64,000 bases of DNA from Prevotellaceae bacterium UBA1746 (GTDB lineage: Bacteria > Bacteroidota > Bacteroidia > Bacteroidales > Bacteroidaceae). The translations under genes and the position numbers were made by a program. Numbering within the stretch: the first letter of the stretch is position 1; every line of letters begins with the position of its first letter. Under the pieces are notes generated by a model that saw only the letters and a program-made list of their open reading frames with translations, was not told where the DNA came from and made no database searches. Location of the stretch: positions 62,001 to 126,000 of the forward strand of contig DCHS01000052.1 of NCBI GenBank assembly GCA_002314875.1. The letters are read 5' to 3'. Shown here piece by piece: positions 27,719 to 34,361 of the stretch.

Positions 27719-27732
27719 TAATGGTTTAAGTT

Positions 27733-27822
27733 CAAATTCGTCGTAGGGCGAATATACATTCGTCCGCGGACGACAGTACATTCGCCCTACGACGAATATT
27801 CTGTCGCCCTACGACGAATTTG
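27733..27822. repeat. Compound CGTCGTAGGGCGAA palindromic element
   Basis: The outer arms are a perfect 19-bp inverted repeat (CAAATTCGTCGTAGGGCGA at 27733-27751 with its complement at 27804-27822). Inside lie the perfect 14-bp palindrome TCGTCCGCGGACGA (27760-27773) and a second copy of the right arm (27780-27797). No coding frame is visible. It looks like a non-autonomous repeat or structured RNA element just after a gene end. Confidence 0.85.
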
Positions 27823-27869
27823 TATTTTATTCTTTCTGAGTAAGATTTGCAAATTAGTTTATTTAAAAA

Positions 27870-27912
27870 AAAGAAATCCATTCAGCACACACTGGCTGAA
27901 TGGATTCTTCTT
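27870..27912. terminator. Bidirectional terminator between GT4 and the lyase-like gene
   Basis: ATCCATTCAGC (27876-27886) pairs with GCTGAATGGAT (27895-27905), flanked by A-runs and TTCTTCTT. It separates convergent genes. Confidence 0.8.
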
Positions 27913-27919
27913 ATATCAT

Positions 27920-27962
27920 AAAGTATAAAAAGTATACAAAGTATACCGGTATACTTGGTATA
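27920..27962 (-). repeat. TATACCGGTATA palindromic repeat, copy B
   Basis: AAGTATACCGGTATACTT at 27939-27956 with flanks AAAGTATA...GGTATA. Reverse complemented it aligns with copy A at 25184-25229, including TATACCAAG on one side and CTTT-TATAC on the other. Confidence 0.8.
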
Positions 27963-27965
27963 TTC

Positions 27966-29045
27966 TTAGTTTTTCAGCGCTGCATTGAAACGCTGGGACT
28001 GCTTGTGGAAGTCCTGCTCGAGGGTTTTCCAGTCGTCGAGTTCCTGGTAGGGGAAGGCCTCGTGGTTGCCTACATACTGCCCGAGGAAGGTGAAGGCCTT
28101 GGCGACTTTCGCGTTGATGGCATTACGGCGCAGGGCTTCTTCTACAGGGAGGTCAACGCGGTTCGCAATGCTAATGAAATCGTTGATATGCTCGAGATTA
28201 TAGACTGAATAGAAGAAGGCCTTGGTACGGACCAGTTCCTGAGGCTGACGGCCTTCGTCGTCAATTTGCTGGTCAATGCGGTCATAGCAACTGAGGATGT
28301 GCTTGCGGGCCTCCGTCTTGTTGCCAGTGTATAAGTAGATGGTCATCAGCGTGTTGTCATAGACAATACCCTGGTTGTTCTTGTAACCGCAGCACTCCTT
28401 ACCGTTGTCGCTGTTCTCCATCCAGTAGGCGAAGTTCTTCAGCCACTTCTTGAATTTGCGATTGCGCTTATAGCCGATGCTCTTCACTTTATTGATGAGA
28501 CTAACCGCCTGGATGACGGCAACGAACTGGTGGGCATCGATGCAGCCGCAGGCTTTACCGCGACTTCCGTTGACACCGGGGCAGAACTGGCTGTAATCGA
28601 AGGTGGGATACATCAGTGTTTCCTGATCGAAGAACCAGGTATCCATCTGCTCCACGAAGTAGTTGTAGAAACGTTCGTCTTGAGTGAAGCAGTAGGCTTT
28701 GGCGGCAGCGTCCATCCAACGGTTAATGCGAAGGAGTTTGGGGTAGTCCCAGTCTTTGTATTCGGGATTGCGATAACCGTCACGAGCAATGTAAGGACCG
28801 CCGGGATTATTGGGATCGGGCCAGAAATAGCCACCGAGGCTTTCGTAGTTATGCTTGTCACCGGAAACCGTATTGGCCTTGCTGACAACGGTTTGAAGGT
28901 CGTGAGTCAGGGCTTCGGTCTCTGCAATCTTGACATATTCGTCCTGGCGCAGTGAGTCTTCATGCGTCAGATACCACACGTTTTTCTGCGCCAAAGCCGG
29001 AACTGTGGAGAGGACAAAAGCAAAAAAAGTAAGGAGTTTTTTCAT
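27966..29045 (-). CDS. Periplasmic alginate-lyase-family protein (PF05426-like)
   Basis: 359 residues with a Sec signal peptide (MKKLLTFFAFVLSTVPALAQ). The segment ESLGGYFWPDPNNPGGPYIA followed by RDGYRNPE is the hallmark of the alginate_lyase family. The rest is an alpha/alpha-barrel-like helical protein. At the place where active family members usually read NNHGxxYD this protein has NNQGIVYD (Gln225), so the catalytic His appears replaced. It is the last gene of the wecC-wecB-GT4 operon (50 nt after GT4), whose product UDP-ManNAcA is a uronic acid. A role in trimming, releasing or binding a uronate-containing glycan in the periplasm is inferred. Confidence 0.8.
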   Translation of the reverse strand: MKKLLTFFAFVLSTVPALAQKNVWYLTHEDSLRQDEYVKIAETEALTHDLQTVVSKANTVSGDKHNYESLGGYFWPDPNNPGGPYIARDGYRNPEYKDWDYPKLLRINRWMDAAAKAYCFTQDERFYNYFVEQMDTWFFDQETLMYPTFDYSQFCPGVNGSRGKACGCIDAHQFVAVIQAVSLINKVKSIGYKRNRKFKKWLKNFAYWMENSDNGKECCGYKNNQGIVYDNTLMTIYLYTGNKTEARKHILSCYDRIDQQIDDEGRQPQELVRTKAFFYSVYNLEHINDFISIANRVDLPVEEALRRNAINAKVAKAFTFLGQYVGNHEAFPYQELDDWKTLEQDFHKQSQRFNAALKN

Positions 29046-29095
29046 GGATGTTCTTACTGGGGTCGATAGTATCGAGGTGGGGTAGAATGGACCGG

Positions 29096-30289
29096 TCAGA
29101 GTGTTTCGAGGAATTCACCACACGCCTTCATCTGGAGTTGGAAGTTGAGTTCGGTCTTTGCCACCTTGATACTGTTGGCACTCATCCTCCTGAAAGCATC
29201 TTCGGGCATGTCGCGGAGTGTCTCAATACACTGGCGGATAGCCTCATAGTCACCAGGCTGGCACGTCAGACCCACCTCGTGAGAAGCTACGAATTCAGCA
29301 CCTTCACCACCGCCGCAGAAGAGGATGGGAAGGCCGTAGGGGAGGGTGTCGTAAAGCTTTGAGGGCACAGCACCACGAATACGGGTAGCAAGAGGAATGA
29401 TGGCAACATCGTAGTTCTCCATCCACTGAGGAATCTGTTCCTTGGGCACAAAACCATGGGCAAAGACATTACAGTCGGGATGTTCCGCGATGTAGTCCTT
29501 GATCTCCTCCAACTGTTTGCCACCGCCGAGGACATGGAACTCCACGTTCATCTCGCGGAAAGGAACATGCTGGATGAGACCAGCAACATCCTGGGCAACA
29601 CCGAGCATGCCGCAGAAGACAATCTTCAGACGGCCACGACGCTGGCAGGGCATGCTGATATTCTGTTCAACATGGAGATTGCGGTAGAGGAAACGCTTTT
29701 CGGGCTTCTCGGCAAAACCTGCGACATGGTTGAGAATCTCGTTGCTCTGACCGATGATGGCGTGGGAGTTACGATAGAGGAAACGCTCGAGCGCTGCCAT
29801 AAAACGGTAAGACGCTGAACCTTCGCGCATAGCCCCCATATCGACCGCCGTCGTGGGCCATATATCGCTGACATTCAGTACACAGCGCTTACGGAAAACT
29901 TTCTTGAAAAGAACCATGGCAGAGGCTGCAGAGACCAGCGTCGGAGTCTGGATGATGACGAGGTTGTACTTGCAGATTCTGCGGATACGGAAGATAAAGC
30001 CCCAGATGAAGAACGCAAAACTGAACATGCCGAGGATGCGTGCGATGGGACTTTTGCTGATTGTAGCATATACCCAAAAACGAAACACTTCAACGCCGTT
30101 GTGCGTCTCGTGCTTCGCTATCTTATGGCGGTATCCGTCGTAGATACGGCCTTTGGGATAATTCGGCAGACTGGTAAGGACCTCGACATGATGTCCCTGT
30201 TCTTTCAGTCCCTGCGCCATGTTTTTCAATCGCGTGGGGGCTGCGCCAACTTCAGGCCAGAACCTTTCTGCTACAATAAGAATATTCAT
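29096..30289 (-). CDS. Glycosyltransferase family 4 (WbuB-like)
   Basis: 397 residues. The N-terminus MNILIVAERFWPEVGAAPTR followed by LTSLPNYPKGRIYDGYR is the pattern of WbuB-type GT4 enzymes, which transfer amino-sugars such as FucNAc or act after a UDP-uronic acid. The donor domain has KIVFCGMLGVAQDVAGLIQH and PSKLYDTLPYGLPILFCGGG. It lies 33 nt after wecB in the same operon, so ManNAcA is a plausible donor, by inference. Confidence 0.9.
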   Translation of the reverse strand: MNILIVAERFWPEVGAAPTRLKNMAQGLKEQGHHVEVLTSLPNYPKGRIYDGYRHKIAKHETHNGVEVFRFWVYATISKSPIARILGMFSFAFFIWGFIFRIRRICKYNLVIIQTPTLVSAASAMVLFKKVFRKRCVLNVSDIWPTTAVDMGAMREGSASYRFMAALERFLYRNSHAIIGQSNEILNHVAGFAEKPEKRFLYRNLHVEQNISMPCQRRGRLKIVFCGMLGVAQDVAGLIQHVPFREMNVEFHVLGGGKQLEEIKDYIAEHPDCNVFAHGFVPKEQIPQWMENYDVAIIPLATRIRGAVPSKLYDTLPYGLPILFCGGGEGAEFVASHEVGLTCQPGDYEAIRQCIETLRDMPEDAFRRMSANSIKVAKTELNFQLQMKACGEFLETL

Positions 30290-30322
30290 TGATGGAGTCC
30301 GCTGATACGGACGATATTTGGA

Positions 30323-31519
30323 TTATTTCAAAAAGAAATCGATGATGCGTGAACAAGCCTTGCCATCGCCATAAGGGTTGACAGCCTGTGACATGCTGTT
30401 GTAATAGTCCTTATTGTCAAGGAGTTCGGAAACCTCGTTGACAATGCGGTCGTAGTTAGTACCGACGAGGTGAACGGTGCCTGCTGACAATGCCTCGGGA
30501 CGTTCCGTAGTGTCGCGCATGACAAGGACGGGTTTGCCAAGACTTGGAGCCTCCTCCTGAATACCGCCGGAGTCTGTCAGAACGATGTCGGACTTCTCCA
30601 TCATATAGACAAAACTCAGATATTCAAGGGGTTCGATGAAGAACATGTTACCCTGTGAAGCCGATGTCGTAGTGGGCTCATGCTTGAAGAACTCCTCGCC
30701 GAAGACCTCGTGGATAGGCTTGCGGACATTCGGATTGAGGTGCATGGGATAGACAAAATCAACATCGGGATATTTCTCGGTGAGGTGCTTGATTGCACTG
30801 CACATACGAATGAAACCGTTTCCGAAATTCTCACGACGATGACCGGTGATGAGGACGAGGCGGCGCTTGCTGCCGTCAGCCTTCGGACAAAGACGGTCAA
30901 CATCATAGCCGGCATCCTTGAGACGGGCATTGAGTTCAGCCTCGAGCGAAGTGTCGTTCTTGATCTTGTCAACGACCATGTAGAGGGCGTCGATGACGGT
31001 GTTGCCGGTAACGACAATCTTCTCGTCACTTACATTTTCCTTGAGGAGATTCTCGCGGGAAAGCGGGGTAGGAGAGAAGTTGTAGGTGGCTATACGGCTG
31101 GTCATCAGACGGTTCATCTCCTCAGGCCAGGGACTGTAGATGTTGCCGGTACGGAGACCTGCCTCAACGTGACCTACAGGAATCTGCTGATAGAAAGCAG
31201 CGAGGGCGGCAGCCGTGCTGGTGGTAGTGTCACCGTGGACGAGGACCACATCGGGCTGTGCCTCAAGGAGAACGTCGCGCATGCCGAGGAGAACACGGCT
31301 GGTGACGTCGTAAAGGTCCTGACCCTGCTTCATGATATTCAGGTCATAGTCCGGAGTGATCTCAAAGAGATCGAGAACCTGGTCGAGCATCTGGCGGTGC
31401 TGGCCGGTCACACAGACGATGGTCTGAAAGTTTTCTGTATCGTTCTGGAACGTCTTCACGAGCGGAGCCATCTTAATGGCCTCGGGACGTGTTCCAAAAA
31501 CGAGCATGATTTTTTTCAT
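30323..31519 (-). CDS. wecB: UDP-N-acetylglucosamine 2-epimerase (non-hydrolysing)
   Basis: 398 residues. MKKIMLVFGTRPEAIKMAPL at the N-terminus, VVLVHGDTTTSTAAALAAFY, the LVLITGHRRENFG segment and LTDSGGIQEEAPSLGKPVLV are all conserved in WecB/MnaA. The enzyme converts UDP-GlcNAc to UDP-ManNAc in the cytoplasm. It follows wecC by 30 nt, giving the two-step route to UDP-ManNAcA. Confidence 0.96.
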   Translation of the reverse strand: MKKIMLVFGTRPEAIKMAPLVKTFQNDTENFQTIVCVTGQHRQMLDQVLDLFEITPDYDLNIMKQGQDLYDVTSRVLLGMRDVLLEAQPDVVLVHGDTTTSTAAALAAFYQQIPVGHVEAGLRTGNIYSPWPEEMNRLMTSRIATYNFSPTPLSRENLLKENVSDEKIVVTGNTVIDALYMVVDKIKNDTSLEAELNARLKDAGYDVDRLCPKADGSKRRLVLITGHRRENFGNGFIRMCSAIKHLTEKYPDVDFVYPMHLNPNVRKPIHEVFGEEFFKHEPTTTSASQGNMFFIEPLEYLSFVYMMEKSDIVLTDSGGIQEEAPSLGKPVLVMRDTTERPEALSAGTVHLVGTNYDRIVNEVSELLDNKDYYNSMSQAVNPYGDGKACSRIIDFFLK

Positions 31520-31549
31520 GAAACGGGAGAGGGATTAACCTTATATATA

Positions 31550-32770
31550 TTAGAGGTGATAAGTACCGGGTAGAGGACAGATGTTGTGGCAGTCGAGGAT
31601 AACCTTTCCTTCGAGCTTTGCCCATTCCTTCTTGATTTCGTCGTGCTTGACCATGATGACAACCATGTCGATATCCTTGAGGAATTCGTCGAAATCGTGG
31701 TACTGGTTAGGAATGATGTCGGCGCTGAGATAGGGATCGTAGCACTTGATGGGGTGAACTTCGTGATCCTTCTGGGCAACGAGGAGCTGGAGAGTAGGAC
31801 TCTCACGGTAGTCATCGACATTTTCCTTGTAAGTCATACCGTAAAGACCGACGCGGAGACAATCCTTGATGTCGTTCTCCTTCATGATTTCCTCAATGCG
31901 GTCGAGAACGAAACGCGGCTGAGTGTCGTTGGTCTCCATGGACTTGCGAATGACATTGGTGTATTCGGGATAGTCACCGACGAGGAACCAGGGGTCAACG
32001 GAGATGCAGTGACCGCCAACGCCGGGACCCGGCTGGAGAATGTTCACACGCGGATGCATGTTACAGATGCGGATGATTTCGTAAACATCCATGTCGTCAC
32101 TGCGGCAGATGCGGGCGAGTTCGTTGGCAAAGGCAATGTTGACAGCGCGGAAAGTATTCTCTACCACCTTCGTCATTTCTGCGGTACGGATGTCGGTGAT
32201 GACGATTTCGCCCTGGCAGAAACTGGCATAGAGTTCCTTCACCTTCTCGCCAACTTCTGCATTGTCAACACCGAGGGTGCGGTTATTGTGAAGGAGTTCG
32301 TAGATCATGTTGCCCGGAATGATACGTTCGGGAGCATGAGCGAGGAAAACATCTTCACCGATAACAAGACCTTCAGCCTCGATGACAGGACGAACCTGCT
32401 TGTCGATAGTGCCGGGAGAGACGGTAGATTCAATAATGATGGTAGCACCCTTGGGACAAATGGAGATGATTTCCTTGATGGCACTGATGACATAGCAAGG
32501 GTCGATTTTTTTGCTCTCTTTGTCGTATGGCGTCGGAACAGAAACGATATACACATCGGTCTTCTGGTATTCCGTGGTGAACTGTACACCAGCATCGAGT
32601 GCGTTTTGGAAAAGTTCATCCAACCCCTCCTCCTTGAAGGTGGTGTGGCCGGCATTGAGGGTGTCTACCAACTGCTTGTTGTAGTCAGTACCGACAACTT
32701 CGACGCCGTGCGCTGCCATCATGAGGGCAGTGGGAAGTCCGATGTAACCTAATCCGATAACATTTATCAT
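31550..32770 (-). CDS. wecC: UDP-N-acetyl-D-mannosamine dehydrogenase
   Basis: 406 residues from the ATG at 32770, the start that gives MINVIGLGYIGLPTALMMAA, a Rossmann GxGxxG at the very N-terminus. A further upstream in-frame start would add 25 residues without family counterpart. The catalytic Cys lies in GPGVGGHCISVDPWF near residue 255. The enzyme oxidises UDP-ManNAc to UDP-ManNAcA with two NAD+. Sequence alone does not fully separate it from other UDP-sugar 6-dehydrogenases, but the adjacent wecB supports the call. First gene of the - strand operon with a promoter at 33012-33042 and a roughly 235-nt leader. Confidence 0.92.
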   Translation of the reverse strand: MINVIGLGYIGLPTALMMAAHGVEVVGTDYNKQLVDTLNAGHTTFKEEGLDELFQNALDAGVQFTTEYQKTDVYIVSVPTPYDKESKKIDPCYVISAIKEIISICPKGATIIIESTVSPGTIDKQVRPVIEAEGLVIGEDVFLAHAPERIIPGNMIYELLHNNRTLGVDNAEVGEKVKELYASFCQGEIVITDIRTAEMTKVVENTFRAVNIAFANELARICRSDDMDVYEIIRICNMHPRVNILQPGPGVGGHCISVDPWFLVGDYPEYTNVIRKSMETNDTQPRFVLDRIEEIMKENDIKDCLRVGLYGMTYKENVDDYRESPTLQLLVAQKDHEVHPIKCYDPYLSADIIPNQYHDFDEFLKDIDMVVIMVKHDEIKKEWAKLEGKVILDCHNICPLPGTYHL

Positions 32771-32871
32771 GGTTGATATTTTCGATATAAATGAGGGGCT
32801 GCGATGTGAGTGAGTAAGGTTTGGGCATAGCGCCGGCAGCCACAATTATGTATAAAACGCAAAAAAGCAGG

Positions 32872-32887
32872 GAAAATTATAATTTTC
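32872..32887. repeat. Perfect palindrome in the wecC leader
   Basis: GAAAATTATAATTTTC is a perfect 16-bp palindrome about 100 nt upstream of the wecC ATG, next to an 8-T run. The rest of the 454-nt gap 32771-33224 holds two divergent promoters and no gene; the palindrome could be an operator or a leader hairpin. Confidence 0.5.
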
Positions 32888-33011
32888 TTAAGTTTTTTTT
32901 GCGATTTTTTTATTTTGTTAAAGTTGAATCCTTAGTCTGTAGCATTTCTCTAAGGCAAAAACCCGGCAGCATTTGGACGGGCGCTTTAGTTTTACCTACG
33001 AAAAAGCCGCG

Positions 33012-33042
33012 CAAAGGTACGAAAAATCGGTATTACCGCAAA
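33012..33042 (-). promoter_or_regulatory. Promoter of the wecC-wecB-GT4-lyase operon
   Basis: On the - strand TTTG (33039-33042), a 19-nt spacer and TACCTTTG (33012-33019), an ideal Bacteroidetes promoter. The predicted start near 33005 gives a leader of about 235 nt. Confidence 0.75.
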
Positions 33043-33134
33043 GTCTTTTATAGATAAAAGAGATAAAGTTTTAGATAAAATCGACGAGAATGTATTTTTG
33101 GCTTGTCGTTTTCAAATCAAAATTGCCTTTGTCC

Positions 33135-33165
33135 TTTGTCGTTTCACAATAATTCTCTACCTTTG
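33135..33165 (+). promoter_or_regulatory. Promoter of polysaccharide operon 2
   Basis: TTTG (33135-33138), a 19-nt spacer and TACCTTTG (33158-33165) match the consensus exactly. Two TTGTCGTTT units at spacing of about 32 nt (near 33103 and 33136) surround the -33 region and could be an operator. Confidence 0.8.
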
Positions 33166-33224
33166 CAGTCAAAATATAAACATAGAAACGTTCACTTTCT
33201 TTGTGGACCCAACCTTAGATATTC

Positions 33225-34298
33225 ATGAAGGAAACAACAAAAAGTTTGTCATTGGCGGGAATCATTGAGGTCATCAAAAAGGATTACCGCATGACGCTGG
33301 TTTTTGTCCTCGTCGCTGCCATCATGGGCGTCGTCGTGGCTTTCAGTATTCCCCGCATTTATAAAACGACAGTGGTGCTGGCTCCGGAAGATGCCAGTTC
33401 CGGTCTGATGGGCAACATCTCATCATTGGCCTCCATGGTTGGTATGAATATGGACTTCAGTCAGGGTGGCGACGCTATCTATCCTGAAATTTATCCTGAT
33501 GTTATCGGTAGTACGGACTTCATTATCAGTCTGTTTCCTTTGCAGGTGACCAATAAGGACAAGAGCATCACCTGTGACTATGCCACCCATTGGAAGGAGC
33601 ATACGAAGGCTGCGTGGTGGGACAAGGCAAAGCATTGGGTGATGGAGAGCCTGAAGTCCGATGAGCCTGGCGTTCAGAAGACTCGTCCTGCCAATGAACC
33701 CATCGATCCCTTCTGTCTGACGAGAAGCGAATATGACCTCTATCAGGCCATTAAGAGCAGCATCAGTTGTTCTGTGGACAAGAAGACAAATGTCATCAGC
33801 ATCACGGTGACCGACCAGGATCCGCGTGTCTCTGCCATTGTCGCCGACTCCATTCAGAACCGTCTGCAGAACTACATCACCGACTACCGCACGAAGAAGG
33901 CTCGTGAGGATGTGCAATACCTTGAAACGATTTGTCAGGAGGCGAAGACCCGCTATGCCAGCGCACAGTCTGCATTGATGGCTTATTCTGATGCTCATCT
34001 CGATGCTGTCCTCGTTTCTGTTACGCAGAATCAGGAGAAACTCGAAAGCGAAATGCGTTTGCGTGAGAATATCTATTCGACTGTTGCTCAGCAACTTCAG
34101 TTAGCGCGTTCCAAGGTGCAGGAGAAGACTCCCGCCTTCACGACCATTCAGCGTGCCAGCATACCTTTGAAGCATAGCAACAAGCCTAAGATCCTCATTC
34201 TTGGCATCTTTGTCTTCCTTGCCCTATGCCTCCGTGCCCTCATCCTCTCGGTGAAGTATCGCGATATCCTGTGGACGGAGCAGCAAGATAGTTTTTAG
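33225..34298 (+). CDS. Wzz-type polysaccharide chain-length determinant (set 2)
   Basis: 357 residues: TM1 near residues 25-45, a periplasmic alpha/beta base plus long helices, the motif EKTPAFTTIQRASIPLKHSN near residue 300 and TM2 near 325-345. It is clearly paralogous to Wzz 1a; both share LAPED/APEEE after TM1, a GGDAIYPEIYPDV-like versus DAISPQLYPDL segment and VTDQD before the helical arm. No kinase domain. First gene of operon 2, followed after a leader repeat by the Wzz-Wzy fusion. Confidence 0.9.
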   Translation: MKETTKSLSLAGIIEVIKKDYRMTLVFVLVAAIMGVVVAFSIPRIYKTTVVLAPEDASSGLMGNISSLASMVGMNMDFSQGGDAIYPEIYPDVIGSTDFIISLFPLQVTNKDKSITCDYATHWKEHTKAAWWDKAKHWVMESLKSDEPGVQKTRPANEPIDPFCLTRSEYDLYQAIKSSISCSVDKKTNVISITVTDQDPRVSAIVADSIQNRLQNYITDYRTKKAREDVQYLETICQEAKTRYASAQSALMAYSDAHLDAVLVSVTQNQEKLESEMRLRENIYSTVAQQLQLARSKVQEKTPAFTTIQRASIPLKHSNKPKILILGIFVFLALCLRALILSVKYRDILWTEQQDSF

Positions 34299-34361
34299 TT
34301 TATACGCTTCGCTTGGTTTATACCCAATAAACCCTATAAACTTTTATAACCCTTTAACCCT
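34299..34361 (+). repeat. TATAAACC-type leader repeat before the fusion gene
   Basis: GCTTCGCTT, then a hairpin GGTTTAT/ATAAACC (34315-34333), then CCTATAAA, TTATAACCC and TTTAACCC units run directly into the TTG start at 34362. Same class as 21705-21808. Confidence 0.75.

Noticed and set aside
32771..33224. Invertible promoter as in Bacteroides capsule loci
   Set aside because: No inverted repeat pair brackets either promoter, and no invertase gene is in the window.
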